Positions 40,192-53,391 are shown, counted from the stretch's first letter. The stretch: DNA of 64,000 nt from Adenophora triphylla var. japonica (GCA_022495995.1 JAFEMH010002585.1:98501-162500), one strand, 5' to 3'. Translations and numbers: made by a program. The notes: generated by a model from the sequence alone, not told the origin.

Positions 40192-41854
40192 ATGGATCCA
40201 TTTCTTCCATCTACGATACTAGCAAGTTTTGCATTTCTACTCTTCTTATATTTTCTAACCCAAATCTCAAAAATCATTCAAAGAGAAAGAGGCCATGAAC
40301 TTAAGAAACAACCACCTATGGCTTCCGGCTCGTGGCCGATAATAGGCCACCTTCATCTCCTCGGCGAGCTCCCTCACGTTACTTTTGGCACGATGACCGA
40401 TAAACACGGGCCTATTTTCACAATTAAACTCGGTTCCCACCGTGTGTTAGTAATAAATGACTTCAAAGTGGCTTATGATTGCCTTGCCACCAACGACAAA
40501 GTGTTTGCTAGTCGGCCAAAGTCCATCGCGGTGGAGGTCATGGGCTACAACTACGCAATGTTCGGGTTTACACAATACGGAAAGTACTGGCGCGAAGTGC
40601 GTAAGATAGTCACGCTTAAGCTTCTCACTAGTAGCCGCCTTGAGATGGTAAGACAAGTACGGGATTTCGAGGTGAAAACATCGGTGAAAGATATGTACGA
40701 GTTTTGGCTTAAATGTAAAGGGTGTTCTTCAAATATGGTGAAGATGGAAATGAACCAATGGTTTGGTAGCTTGTTACTTAACTATATTGTTAGGTTGATT
40801 GCTGGAAAGCGTTATTCCCCCGATGAAGAAGAGGGGGTTCGGTTTCAAAAGACAATGCCTAGGTTCTTTGAGTTGATGGGCACATTTATGGTTTCTGACG
40901 CGATTCCGTGTCTTAGATGGTTAGATTTGGGCGGAAAAGAGAAGGAAATGAAGGCGATTGCGGAAGATATGGATGACATACTAGCTGGTTGGCTTGATGA
41001 ACACAAAAGAAAGAGATGTACAAGTGACATAAGAAGCGAGCAACACGACTTTATGGATGCTATTATCTCTATTGTTGAAGGCGATTCAGCCAAAGATCAT
41101 TTTCCAGGGTTTGACGATGATACAATCTGCAAATCAACATGCTTGGTAACATTTTTCTCCCTAGCTAGCTAGATATTTGATAGTTATTTTCCGCCTTAGT
41201 TGAAAATTTTGGTTTCAATTTTCTTGCCAGCAAATTATACTAGCTGCCACAGACACTACCAAAGTGACACTGATATGGGCTTTATCGCTACTACTCAACA
41301 ATCCGTCAGTAATGAAAGAGGCTCGGGATGAACTAGTCATTCACGTAGGGAAAGAGAGACAAGTAGAAGAGTCCGACTTGAAGAATTTGGTGTACCTGGA
41401 AGCGATTATAAAAGAAACTCTACGTTTATATCCACCAGGACCGCTCTCAGTCCCCCACGAATCTACAGAGGATTGTACCGTTAATGGTTACCACATTCCT
41501 AAAGGCACTCGCTTGTTGGTCAATCTTTGGAAGATTCAGCACGATAGGCAAGTGTGGTCGGACCCGTACGAGTTTAAACCCGATAGGTTCTTGAAAAGTC
41601 CTCACAAGGATATTGATATTCGGGGTCAAGATTTTGAGCTGATTCCGTTTGGTAGCGGACGAAGAATATGTCCCGGGATTTCTTTTGCTCTTCAAATTAT
41701 GCAGTTGACGATGGCAAGATTGATCCATGGATTTGAGTTAGAGAAACCGTCGGAGAAGGCAATTGACATGACGGAAAGCTTTGGTTTAGCGATTATGAAA
41801 GCTACTCCACTCGAGATCTTTTTAAAACCACGCCTATCTCCTAATTTATATTAA
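40192..41854 (+). CDS. CYP82: Cytochrome P450 of the CYP82 family (CYP82D-like)
   Basis: Two exons (40192-41145 and 41231-41854) with an 85-bp GT-AG intron at the position conserved in A-type plant P450s join into an open frame of 525 residues. Visible in order: an N-terminal membrane anchor (STILASFAFLLFLYFL), the Pro-rich hinge with WPIIGHLHLL, the helix-C word WREVRK and the I-helix oxygen site ILAATDTT. Then come the K-helix ETLR, the PDRF word and the heme loop FGSGRRICPG with its Cys ligand. All catalytic elements are present. CYP82 enzymes are ER-bound monooxygenases of specialised metabolism. CYP82D members hydroxylate or demethylate flavones in Lamiales, and others act on alkaloids or terpenoids; the substrate cannot be told here. 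Flanked on both sides by transposons, single copy in the window, probably functional. Confidence 0.95.
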
Positions 41855-42429
41855 CCATGTTCATGAATTTCATTGCATTATAATGAAAGCAATGTTGATA
41901 TACAAGTATGTAATGTATTGTTGCGGAAGTTATATAAATATGATCTAATATGAACGGAATAAAAGTAATGGCACAAGCACAATATCTAAAGCCCAACGTT
42001 TTTATCATTACGAAGGTACAACAAATGAATTGGCCTATCCAACTGCAACAATCCTTCCGGCCCATTACATAGATCAGTCGATCAAGCTCATTTTCCGACC
42101 TTCCTTGATCCCGACCTAACTTCGTCAAGCTCATTTTCCGATCTTCCTTGATCCCGACCTAACTTCGTCTGACATACGATCTCCTACTTTTACAGTATCT
42201 GACTATCCAAGGCACAACATCAGGTCAACCTCGAATTCTCAGACGACCTCGATCAAACAAATACGTGCATCTATCCACGTCTCAATTCACCTATGATGAC
42301 TTGGTAGACCATAATTGTATCTGTTTCGACCATAGTATTTAGAGAGGGACGTGTCAGCTCAATCATGACATGGTCATGTGAGTAATAGGTCGCCTCGTCC
42401 ACACAGGTGATTGTAGATAGCCTTGATGT
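41855..42429. other. 3' flank of CYP82 with a 43-bp tandem duplication
   Basis: The first 100 bases are likely 3' UTR (polyadenylation-like AATGAAAGCAATG near 41882). At 42082-42124 and 42125-42167 the unit starting TCAAGCTCATTTTCCGA is duplicated with one or two differences. The remainder probably belongs to the decayed retrotransposon to the right. Confidence 0.5.
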
Positions 42430-44942
42430 TGTGGTGACAGATTTTGAAAGTTTCTAGCTTGCCTCGGGTGTTTCAATTTCTAGTTCCCTCTTCTTTCTTG
42501 TTCGGAGGACGTGATCAAGATAAGCTCGGGTTGTACTCAGAACGCAACCTACTCCAGCTAAGGTAGAAAACTTAACCAGCTGATGGGGGATTGAGGCCAC
42601 CATTCCTAGTGCTACCTAACCAGGAATACCCAAGATAGCAGCATAATCACTTATTACATCTATAACAATGAAAGTTACCTTAACCACGACCCTGAAAGGG
42701 TGTTGTCCTATGTCGACCTCCAGCTCGACCTGGCCCTTAGCTTCCACCCTATGATTGGTGAAGCCTTCAAGCCGACAATCGTAGGGCAACAATCTTTCCT
42801 TCGTAATTCTCATCTCTTTGAAAGTCTTGTAGTAGAGGATGTCTTTGCAAGCCCCTGTGTCTACCAATATTTTGATAGTCGTACAACCATCTATTAACCC
42901 CGAAATTACCAGAACTTGCTCCCTGGCAGGCAAGTTGGTAGCTAGCTCTTTTAGGGTAGAAACTAATGACTTCTTCTTTAATGTAGCTCCTAGGTGACAG
43001 GTACGGAGCTTTGGTGAGCTAAAATTTTTTGTGTTTCAAGACAGTGTTGCTAGTTTGTTCGGTGATTACCCCCAGATCCAACCGAGGCTGCCTTGGTTCA
43101 GGTTTACCTCCTGCAGCTCGCTCGCCTCCGCTAGGTTGAGCTCCCTTCACAAACCTATCCAGTTTTCCGCTGTTGACCCATTTCTGTATGATCCGTTTAA
43201 GACTCATGCATTCCTCCGTAGTATGACCCGTATCTTTGTGGAACTCACAATACTTGCTGTTGTCCCTTCTGAACTTATTTGTTGGGTTCATCGGAGCAAA
43301 GTGGCCCAGTCGGCAGTATTCATGATTTCAAGATTTACTCACATCAATCGGGGTGAAACTCTCAGGCACTCTCTCAGTCGCCCTTGTTCTATTCTTCCCC
43401 TTGTTGCTATTATCATCATGCTTGGCCTGACCCCCTTTGTTAGACTCTTCAGCCTCAGATTGCTTGGATCCCCTCTCTTTCTTCTTTTCCTTCCTTTCCT
43501 CATCTATGGCCACATCGTAGGCCCTTCCAAACAATTCCTGCCTGGTAGTCACTCTCCTAACTTGGAGCTCGTAGTCTAAATCAGGAGAGGACACCCCATT
43601 CCTGAAGCAGTTTATAACTTCCCTGTCTTTTAGGTCCTCTTCTATTTGGTCGACCATCTCCTTAAACCTTGTGTAGTAACTCATGGAGCTTTCAGTTTTG
43701 CCATGAGTCAGGTTGTTCAAGTTGGTGACCGTCTTCTTTCTGGCCCCAACTGTAGAGAAACGATCAAGAAATTTCTTCCTCATGTACTCCCACGAGGTAA
43801 TGCAGCCTGGTGCCAAACCACTGAACCAAGTCAGTGCTGCACCTGTGAAAGTGCTAGTTAGTGCCTTGCACAGCACATCATCCTCGGGGGAGACCAAACA
43901 CATGGTGGCTTCAAAGTGTTGCATGTGGTTCAGGGTGTTGGTCGCACCTGAATACTTGTCTAACGAAGGCAAATTGAAACCCACGGGAGGCCTAATTAGC
44001 TCGAGTAACTCTTTGGATAAGGATCAAAGAGTTTTGTAGTTTCGTTCGCCCTTTCCATCATCCTCCTTTCTGTCGGCCTCCATTTTTTCCAAAATTCTTT
44101 TTCAGATTCAGCAGCTCTCTGGCATCTTGGTCGTTCCTCTGATAGGAGACGTCATTGGACCTCTGCCTTTCGTCTTTGTGAGGTTCCCTTCTAGAGTGGG
44201 CCCTCTGCCTTTCACTCCTAGGCGGAGTCACGTCTCTACCCTGTCTTTCTCTGTGGGATTGCGACCTAGCTGACCTTGCTGGCGACCTTCGCCTATTCCT
44301 TTCGTCAACTTGTTGTCTCCTCGAGGTTGACTCGGCCTCTTGCTCTCTTCGTTGGTTGAGCCCATTTCTTAGGTCGACACTAGGATCAATGTTGATGAAA
44401 GAGGGGGGAGGCATCTCAATTCTTGGCTGTTCAGCAGACGGCCTAGGACCTCCATTCTGTCAAGCATCTCCATTAGCTCGCCTATGGGAGGTAACGGACG
44501 GGGCAGGTCACTGAGATCTCCTTTCAGCCCTAGAAGATTCTGGCATGTCGAGCAATTCATCGTGTACCTCCAACAAACTTTGAAGCAACTTAGCCCGCTC
44601 CATCAAAATTTATTTCCTAGTAAGGTGAGTAGTTGAGGGACCTGGATTGTCACATGCAACTGTTCGACCCGTTTGGATTCGTTTTGGTGGCGGGGCCTCT
44701 TCTTGTTCAACCATAGGCCTTTTTTTGTTGCCTCCTATTATCTTGTAATCCAGTACCATCAGCAACGCTATTGGAGCGGGTCGCCCTTCTAGCATGGCAT
44801 CCCAGTGAGGGACCTGGATTGTCACCGACATTCTCTTGTCCGCTCTCAGTGGAGGGTGTAGCGGTGTGTCCGTTTGTAGCCATATTACTGCTTTATTAGA
44901 TTTCGAGGCCAAAAAAGCTTCGTTTCCCGGTAATGGAACCAA
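42430..44942 (-). pseudogene. Truncated Ty3 (Tat-type) gag-protease region
   Basis: Read leftward: an N-terminal part from 44942, a Retrotrans_gag domain (43984-43328; FTGAALTWFSGLAPG, MRKKFLDRFS, SSMSYYTRFKEMVDQ), a zinc-knuckle-like CEFHKDTGHTTEEC (about 43250), and an aspartic protease from 42933 (ILVDTGACKDILYYKTF). A degraded continuation reaches about 42430. Reverse transcriptase and integrase are missing. Frame changes between the blocks show decay. The catalytic DTG triplet of the protease is retained. It follows an LTR at 44944-46007. Confidence 0.8.
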
Positions 44943-44943
44943 A

Positions 44944-46007
44944 CTGATGCCACAAGAAACGTGTTGATCAGCCTATGTCTAGCAATCAGGACTAATCTCC
45001 TAGCTTTTGACCTGAAACAAAGAACCCACGACTAGCCGGAATGGTCTCCGGCTTAGACCCTCGGGCGTGAGAGTAAGTATGGTTTATGAGCGTATAAATT
45101 ATAATGAATAAGATGTATTCAGAATAACAAATAGCAATTACCTCTAAACTATTGATGTTGTAAGGTATTTATAGGCTTCAATACGAAGTATAATTGTAGT
45201 AGGATTGTATGAAATCCCTACAATCACGGATAGGATCGTGTACAAGATTACGTACGTAAATAACTCCTGATTTGTAGGAATTCTGTTATGGAAAGAATTA
45301 TAGATGTGTTAAGACTCTGTAGGTTGACGTACACCTTATAGGTCAAGGTCGCCTGCATGGGTCCATGTCGACCTGACTGAATGATATAGCCGGATAATAC
45401 CCGTATAAGATATGGATCGTATGTTGAACAAAGCTAGGTCGGGACCAAGGAGGTCGGACAATGAGATAGATCGACTGATCTTTGCTGTTGGGCTTTGGGC
45501 CTGGTAATAATTGGGCCGACCCACTAAGGATATGGTGGCAATAACGTTTGAATAATTTGGCCTCATTCGTTGGGCTTAGAGCGTCACTTTTATTACGTTC
45601 AATGGCAAGATTGTATGAAATCCCTAGAATCACGGATAGGATCGTGTACAAGATTACGTACGTAAATAACTTCTGATTTGTAGGAATTCTGTTATGGAAA
45701 GAATTATAGATGCGTTAAGACTCTGTAGGTCGACGTACACCTTGTAGGCCAAGGTCGCCTGCATAGGTCCAGGTCGACCCGACTGAATGATATAGCCGGA
45801 TAATACCCGTATAAGATATGGATCGTATGTTTGACAAAGCTAGGTCGGAACCAAGGAGGTCGAACAATGAGATGGATCGACTGATCTTTGCTGTTGGGCT
45901 TTGGTCCTGGTAATAATTGGGCCGACCCACTAAGGATGTGGTGGCAATAACGTTTGAATAATTTGGCCTCATTCGTTGGGCTTAGCCCGTCACTTTTATT
46001 ACGTTCA
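44944..46007 (-). mobile_element. 5' LTR of the truncated Ty3 element, with an internal 406-bp duplication
   Basis: On the plus strand it starts TGATGCC and ends ACGTTCA. The gag region lies immediately beyond on its minus-strand downstream side. The stretch beginning GATTGTATGAAATCCCTA at 45203 is repeated at 45609, an offset of 406, with few differences. So the U3-like part is present twice. The partner LTR is absent because the element is truncated towards the P450. Confidence 0.6.
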
Positions 46008-46085
46008 ATATATATTCAATTTTCTTGATTTATCATGAATGATTGTCATATCCTTTAAAAAAATAAATGATTATCATATGGTCAT

Positions 46086-46588
46086 TGTTTTAGACAAATT
46101 TCGATAAGTAAATTTGTCTTCTCAAGGAGGTTTGGGCACAAATGGAATATAATTCTCAAAACAAGATGAACACAAGGATGTAACGAAGAAACCCTTAGAG
46201 CAATCGTCCAAGAGAAAAACCTTGGGAGGCTTTTGGCAAGCCTGCCTAAACCAAAGAGATTTTATTAAGTATTGAGAGTTATCGAGTACAAGTGTATAGT
46301 AATAGTAAGCAAAAACTGTGTAACGTGAACACAAGTGCTTTCTAAGAGTAATATATAGGCGCAATTGTAACTGAAAATAACAACTTGAATGTCGTGCTGA
46401 TTTTGCGCCTAGAATCTCGCTCCTTGTTGATGGAGTCCAACCGTTATCCTTTGGTTGATGGTTTGAATCCGTTATGCTTCTCTTTGTCTAGGTCCAAACG
46501 GTCACATGGGTGAATTATTTATTTATAATTCTGCTCCTAAAAAATAGGATAAACACAACAAATAATTTCAATGCGTTAGTCCAGGATG
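46086..46588 (-). mobile_element. Outer element 3' LTR, distal part
   Basis: It matches 60356-60860 throughout and breaks off exactly at GGATG, the inner element's target duplication. It resumes at 56393. Confidence 0.92.
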
Positions 46589-47465
46589 TGTTTTGGTAGA
46601 AAAAACAATAGAGTAGAATCTTAACTTTGTTTAGTGTGTGGATTGGACAATAAGGAGGGGACTGTGGAATTCGACTATATGGAACAAAAGCACGAAAAAG
46701 AGATAATGACACCACGATTTGTTAACGAGGAAAACCTTGGAGGTGACAACCTCTTTGGAAAAAACCCCGGGAGTTAGGTCTCCAACCTTAAAAGTTTCAC
46801 TATAATGATCACGAATACAACTTTGGAAGATAATGGAGAGGATTACAAGAGCTTGTGTGTAGAGTGTGTGCGTACGAGCATTAGTCTATATTCCGTCTCC
46901 ATTTCCCCTTAAATACAAGTAAATATGAAGGAGTCAATACGGTTCCTACAATCTCGGGATTTTGGCTTATCCTTTCAACCTCCGTGAGACCAAGTCGTCC
47001 TAGCTATTGAAGGTCTGTTGAACGTGCTGGAGAATATCCCGCATTCCTCTCTTAATTACTGAAAAATAAGAATAAGAATATTAGGAAATATTAAATAAGT
47101 AAATATTAGAACAATACTTACAGCGTAATGACATCTTGATATGCGTGATCAATCAAGATGTCACCATGTTGAAAAATACCCACAACAATTTGTCCCCAAA
47201 AACATTTGACTATGTTGGCAACTGAAGAGGCAAAATGTTTTTCTTTCGAATTAATTGTTCAACTGCCCGCTCTGCCTGATGGGATGTTTTAGGAATACGT
47301 GGCGTCAAATGGACGGTTGGGGAGAAGGGTCTGGAAAGTAACTTTTTTGAAAAAGAATCCTTTTTCTTTTTAATAACCGCCTGGTAAGATCATTTAGACT
47401 TCTCAAAGCTTCTTTTTCACCTCCATTGGCTTACGGCGCCGTTCATCTTCAAGGTAAAACTTCTC

Positions 47466-49264
47466 CGTTTCTCACCTTCTTCCTTTGCTTATTTTTCTCC
47501 TTTTGCTCTGTCAACTACGGGTAGGACCAGTGGTCCTCGACCAAAACCAAGAGTGTCCCAACCCCACAAGGCCCCAAAGAAATTAGTCTCGATGACTTCG
47601 TTTGCGAAAACCTTCTTGCAAAACCGCATCGAAGAGACTTGCTTATTTAGTGATTCCCAAATAGAGTCCATGAAACAACAATGCTACTTCCCAAATGGTA
47701 CAATTTTTCATCCTTTTTCCGTGAAGCTTAGGTCCGATTATGTTTCCCGCAAATGGATCTCGTTTCTTTGAGTATCCTTTTCTTCTAGGGTTCACTACCC
47801 TTTTCCTTTGTTGGTTTCTCGAGTTCTTCCAAAAACCCAACTCACTTATGCTCAACCGATGCCGATGGCTTGGCGAGTTTTTGCTTTTGTCATTAAAGTG
47901 AACCGAGAAAATGGACTAAACCTAGGGCTCCATGAAATCGCATATTCGTACGACCTTCAACCCTTTGGTTCCAAAAGATACCTTTTTAGAAAGAGGTCGT
48001 AGAAGTTCCTTGATGAGCACCACATCTTCCGTGATAGGGATGGAAGAATAGATTTTTCTTTGTTGATAGGACGTCTATTGGAGAAAAGGATGAGATATCG
48101 AGCCAATGGAACAAGTGGAGGTACTTAAATTCTTACTTTTGTGACTTCCTCGTTCTTGAGACAAACCGAATTGTAATTGTTCTTGATTTTATGCGTATAT
48201 CGATTGGGAGAATTGTTTCCACTGCTCGAAGACACTCTAACCAAGATTGAAGAATTTTTCGGGCTCCCTCCGTATAAGAGATCTCCTAAGGGTTTGTTGG
48301 AAGCATCTTCGACTATCCCTAAGACCTAAAGGCCTCTACTTCGCAATTATGTCCACCGGTAAGCATGGTGTCTCTTTACCTTTGCTAATTGTTATCAATT
48401 TGATGCGTTATTCTTTGTTGACAATATCTATATCTCCATGCAGTCTCCAAACCGGTAGTTTCGGATCCGACTTTGACCTTGATGATATTGAGGCTATGTT
48501 CACCGAGCCTCGTTGTTAAGATCGAAATGAAACCTCCACCTGCCCCTAAGAAGATTCCTGTTCCGGATGAGAGCATAGGTATTGGCTCTAGGGTAAGGAA
48601 GAGAAAAGCGATTCAAGAGGAGGTGGTTGAAGTTGAAGATACTTTTGAAGAAATGTCCGTAGGAGATTTTAAAAAGAAATGCATGAGTTTCACAACTGTG
48701 GTAAGATAATATTAAATGGGTTTGTACTGTTTCCAAAGTTTTATAAGATCTTTTGATATCGAGTGCATTATTTTACAGGCAGTAGGACTTTTGGAAGGTC
48801 TGGTAAAGGAAACGGAGATATTGAAGAAGAAATCCAAGGCGGATATTGCTTTGGTCAAGAAAGAGAAGACAATGTTGGAGAATAAGATAAAAGAGCACGA
48901 GAAAACCTTAGAGTAACAAGTTAAGTTGCTGGCAGAGCAAGAGCAAACGGTAAAGGATTTACTGAATAGCTTGGCGAAAAGCGAGGATGATCATAACAAA
49001 GAGATAGCAGACGTGAAGAATTCCTGCAAACTGGCTGCGACAAAAACTGTCTCTCAATGCAAGGTAAAAATGATGAAGAAGTATCAGGAAGGGAAGGCTG
49101 ATACTTGGGATATCAATAGGGAATGTGCCTATTTGTTTAAGTTGACAGGTGAGGTGACGGATGAGGGCGAGGTGTCGTCAAGTCCGTATGAAGCGATCGT
49201 TAAGGATGCACCAGTAGTTGGAGAAGTGAACCCAAATGCAACACCTGCGGCAGAAGCCACCTAA
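47466..49264 (+). pseudogene. Antisense accessory ORF (aORF) of the inner Tat element
   Basis: The gene runs opposite to gag-pol between integrase and 3' LTR. Pieces: SQPHKAPKKLVSMTSFAKTF (from 47553), a middle part (WRVFAFVIKVNRENGLNLGL at 47860, DRDGRIDFSLLIGRLLEKR at 48035), a region with KKKSKADIALVKKEKTMLEN (48820-48880), and a final coiled-coil part ending in MMKKYQEGKADTWDINRE (about 49070-49125). A stop occurs at 48914 and several introns or frameshifts are needed to join them. Extra antisense ORFs at this place are known in Tat elements such as Retand and Grande; function unknown. Its tail resembles that of the outer element's ORF. Confidence 0.6.
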
Positions 49265-50410
49265 AAAAGAAGGTAAAAGAAATTTGTTCTTGGTCTTTTG
49301 ATGATGTTACTGGGGTGGAATCCCTTAAAACAATTTTTATTTTCGTTTGGTTATGTAATGGGTCCATAAGGACCAAAGACAATCTTTTTTACGTGTTGGG
49401 TTGGTCCAACACTTTTGCACTTTTATTGTTGGTAGCTTGGATATTTTATGGTTACTTTAATCTGGTTAATGTTTAGTAGTTTTCAAGCATGTCAAGGCTT
49501 GTTTCTTTTTGGATTAGATTTTTCTTTGGATGATTCTTTGTTATGCTCATAAGGTGACATGATAGTATGCCAAAACGGTAGGTACTTAAGATGACATGTA
49601 TATGCCATAAACCGTAGATACTTCAGATGACATGTATATGTCATAACCATAAGAATAATACGTAAGATCAATCATCCAACTGAGTGGGAATGGGTAAGCT
49701 ATATGAGTTTACCCATATAGGCCCACCCCACACCTCAATTAGAGAGATAACTTGCGCTCCAGGCGAAGGTGTGGTAACCTAATATCTTAAGAAAGAGGTA
49801 ATTAACTCTTTAAACCTTAGAAGGGATTGTGTACCTTTACTTGAGAAGAGATGGCCAGTCTCTAACGGAGGAGAAAATGTTGTTCTTTGCGCGCATTCGA
49901 CATGTCCCCATGTAAATATGTCAATACCTCATAAGACAGAAACATGTTAAAACGGACGCCAACTAAGGTTGACGTCTCTCCACAAAGTACGTTAGTGACA
50001 TCTTAATTTGTAAAGAATTAAAAAGGTGCATAGGAAAAAAGAAAGGTTGCAACGAATTAAAAGACGATCCATACTTGGAAAGATGAGTTCATGGGGAATT
50101 TTGTTTAAACGTAATACCTTTTAAGATGAATGGCGTTCTAACTTCGCGGTATCATTTGGCCATCCAAGGTTGCCAGGCGATATGCTCCTTTCCCGGCTTG
50201 TGCATCTATTAGGTAGGGTCCTTCCCATTTTGGGGCGAGCTTGCCTGCATTGGGCTCCTTGGTATTTTGGAATGCCTTTCGTAGGACTAAGTCTCCTACT
50301 TTAAACCTTCTAATCCTTACGTTTTTGTTGTAAGATCTCGGCTACCCTTTGTTGATATGCCGCCATGCGAACTTTGGCCATGTCCCTCGGTTCGTCCACG
50401 GTATCTAGGT
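49265..50410. other. Non-coding part between aORF and integrase, inner element
   Basis: Untranslated sequence with words shared with the outer element, for example GCGCTCCAGGCGAAGGTGTG at 49754 and AACCTTAGAAGGG near 49822. These correspond to the repeated GCGCTCAGGCGAGGTTGTGA blocks at 57851-58020. Confidence 0.5.
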
Positions 50411-51190
50411 CATGTATCAAGATGTCTTTATTATGTTCGAGATGTCAACAAACGGTATCTTGCCGTAGGTACAAGGACTTCGCCGGAATAACCGATTCGG
50501 TTCCAAATACAAGTGAATAGGGGTTTGACCAAGAGCATTCTTAGATGTCGTCCCGTCGGCCCATAGAACCATTGGTAACTCTTCCGCCCATCGTCCTTTC
50601 TTCCGGTTCATCTCTTTTTTAAGTTGCTTATGATTATTTTGTAGCTAGACTCTGCCCGTCCATTGGCTCGAGGGTGAACAGCGAAGATGTCACCATCTTA
50701 ACACCCCAAGATGTCAAGAAATCTTGGGTTCTCTTGCTAATGAATTGAGAGCCGTTGTCACAAATTATCTCGATGGTATTCCAAATCGGCCGAATATGTT
50801 TCTTTTGATAAAAGATATAACTTCTTTGTCACGGACTTGCACGTATGCCTCGCCTTCTACCCATTTAGAAAAGTAGTCCGTCATAGCCAATAGAAATACT
50901 CTTCCACCGGTGCCCTGGGCAATTTTCCTACTATGTCCATTCCCCAAACCATAAAAGGCCATGGCGACATGGATAGGATGTAGCAGCCACCGGGCCGGGT
51001 GCAGATGTCCCCATGTCGTTGACAGAATCACATTTCTTTGCGTAGTCAACGGCGTCTTTTCTCATTGTGGGCCGTAAATAGCCCATTCTAAGAGCCTTAG
51101 TATGTAGACTTCTACCCCGGTATGATTTCCACAATCTCCTTCGTGCAGCCTCCTTGAGAACCCGATGGGCTCTATCTCGCTTCTAGACAT
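50411..51190 (-). pseudogene. Integrase relic, inner element
   Basis: Recognisable words: ALRMGYLRPTMRKDAVDYAK after the zinc-binding start, then GGRVFLLAMTDYFSKWVEGE, AYVQVRDKEVISFIKRNIFG and RFGIP of the catalytic core. The degraded CDNGSQFIS follows around 50760. Stops and frameshifts are frequent. It would have inserted element DNA with a D,D,E active site. Confidence 0.75.
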
Positions 51191-51370
51191 CTTAAGTAGT
51201 GACTGCAGCAGATTTTCTAAACAAGAGATTATCGATAAGTAAATATTTAGAAACTCTTACCCTGAATGCTCTAGCATTTTTCTCCTCAGCTGGGATCGTA
51301 TCATCTAAGAGATACTTGATAATAGGAGTTGTCCAAGAAATTGCTGATGGAGAGGAAGGTATGTCGACAT

Positions 51371-52434
51371 CTAGAGCGAACATCTCAAGATGATCAATTG
51401 CTGGGATGTCAACATGCACAATTGGGATACTGGTTTGTGAAATGCTTTTGAAGGCTGAACCCTAGTTTGCCGTGAGCATCCGCGAGAATTTTCTTCTCGT
51501 GGGATTTGTTCCAAGGAAAATGATTTGAATTTGGCCGAAAGAATTTTTACGATTTCCAAATATGTCGTCATCTTAGCATTTTTTGCTACGTAGGACCCGT
51601 TGTAGTGGTTAACAATTAGCAAGGAATCCATGAACACCCGGATATGCTTGACATCTAAGTCCCGGGCTGCAGCTTAAACCCGCAATTAGTGCCTCATACT
51701 CGCTTCATTGTTGGTAGCCTTGAAACCGCAAATGATAGATTGTGGTATTATGTCCCCTTGTGGTGATTTTAGTACAACTCCAAGACCTGTACCTCTCATG
51801 TTGGAAGCACCGTCTCGTATAGAGAGTCCAAATTTTTAGGATGTCATCATCTTGAAGTTGCCGTACTTCCAATTCCACCTCTTGTTGCAGGGTTGGATCA
51901 AATCGCCCACAAAATCAGCCTAGGGCTTGGGATTTTATTGCGCTTCGGGCTCGTACTTGATGTCGTATGTGCTTAATTGTACAGACCATTTCGCCATTCG
52001 ACCTCGACATCTCTCGGTTTTCTCATAACATTCTTAATAGGATAGTTAGTGCGTACAATTATAGTATGTGTTTCAAAATAGTGCCTTAATTTAATAGAAG
52101 CAATATCAAAGCTAAAATTAATTTTTGTAAATGAGAATACCGGTCTCGCATCTAAGAGTGTCTTACTTATGTAGTAGATGGGTTGCTGATTACCATCTCG
52201 TTCGTCACCAAGATCGTGCTTGCACAGCGCCTTCTGACACTGCTAGGTAGACGTAAAGATGTTCTTCCTTCCGAGGTTTGGCCAATAAGGGAGGTGTCGA
52301 CAGTATGTTTTGAGTTCCCGAAAGGCTTCTTCATGTTGGTCCTCCCATTGGAACTTCTTGTTCTTTCTTAAGATGTCGTAGAAAGGTTTGCATCGATCCG
52401 AGGATTTTGAAATGAATCTCGGTGAGTGCAGCAA
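51371..52434 (-). pseudogene. RNase H region relic, inner element
   Basis: The 3' end (SLLIVNHYNGSYVAKNAKMT, then FSLEQIPREENS) matches the second, archaeal-type RNase H that distinguishes Tat elements. The first RNase H lies between about 52434 and 51900 (KPFYDILRKNKKFQWEDQHE). Both are interrupted by stops. Confidence 0.65.
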
Positions 52435-52443
52435 TCTTTCCCG

Positions 52444-53343
52444 TCAATCTTTGGACGTCCTGACAGATTGAGGTGATGACAGTTGATAATAGCACGTATC
52501 TGTTCGGGGCGGCTTCAATGCCTCTTTTAGTAACCATGTAACCTTAAACTTCCCGGCCTTCATTCCAAAGTTGCATTTAGCTGGATTAAGTTTCATATTG
52601 AAACAATCCAAGATGTCAAAAGCTTGAGAGAGGTTGCTTATGTGATCCTCGGCTTTCTTGGACTTTACTACCATGTCATCGATGTATACCTCCATTGTGT
52701 CCCCAATCTGATCTTTAAACATTTTGTTGACGAGCCTTTGATACGTTGCACCTGCATTTTTTAGTCCGAAAGGCATGGCAATATAACAATAAATACTTGT
52801 GGGTGTTATGAATGCAGTGTCCTCTTGGTCAGATGGTTCCATCTGGATTTGTTGAAATCCTGAGGACGCGTCCATGAATGTGAGGAGTTCATGTTCGGAG
52901 GTGGCATCAACTAACGAATCTATGTGCGGCAAAGGGAAAGGATCTTTTGGGCAGGCTTTATTCAAGTCGGTGAAGTCGACACAAACTCGCCATTTCCCGT
53001 TTCTCTTCTCTACCACAACCACGTTTGCTAACCATCTTGGATAATCGACCTCCCGTATCATGTTGGCTTTGAGTAAGCGCTCTACCTCTTCCTTGATGAT
53101 CTGATTTCTGGTTTCTGCAAACTTCCTACGTTTCTGGTGCACTGGTTTAAAGCTAGAATCTACGTTAAGTTTGTGAGTGATGACATCTTTGCTGATGCCT
53201 GTCATGTCATCATGCTTCCAAGCGAAACTCTTTATTCTCCTTCTTAATAGGTCCACAAGCTTCTCTTCTATATCTGATGGGATGTCAGTGCCAATAAGTA
53301 CTTTGATGTCCGGGTTGGAAGGGTCTAGCAATACTTCTTTCAC
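52444..53343 (-). pseudogene. Reverse transcriptase, inner element
   Basis: A continuous 299-codon block holds the Ty3-type RT motifs: WLANVVVVEKRNGKWRVCVD, FTDLNKACPKDPFPLPHID, LTFMDASSGFQQIQM, IAMPFGLKNAGATYQRLVNK, VYIDDMVVKS with the catalytic Asp pair, and LNPAKCNFGM. The block is open but is cut off from the rest of the polyprotein by frameshifts at both ends. GATYQRLVNKMF is typical of Tat. Known role: copying the element RNA to DNA. Confidence 0.85.
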
Positions 53344-53391
53344 ATCATCCTCCCTAGCTTCCAGGACTTCACGTACTTTTCTCGGTAATTG

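Noticed and set aside
42616..44039. Plus-strand frames opposite the gag-protease region
   Set aside because: They mirror the minus-strand gag, zinc knuckle and protease, which have clear family motifs; the plus-strand translations have none.
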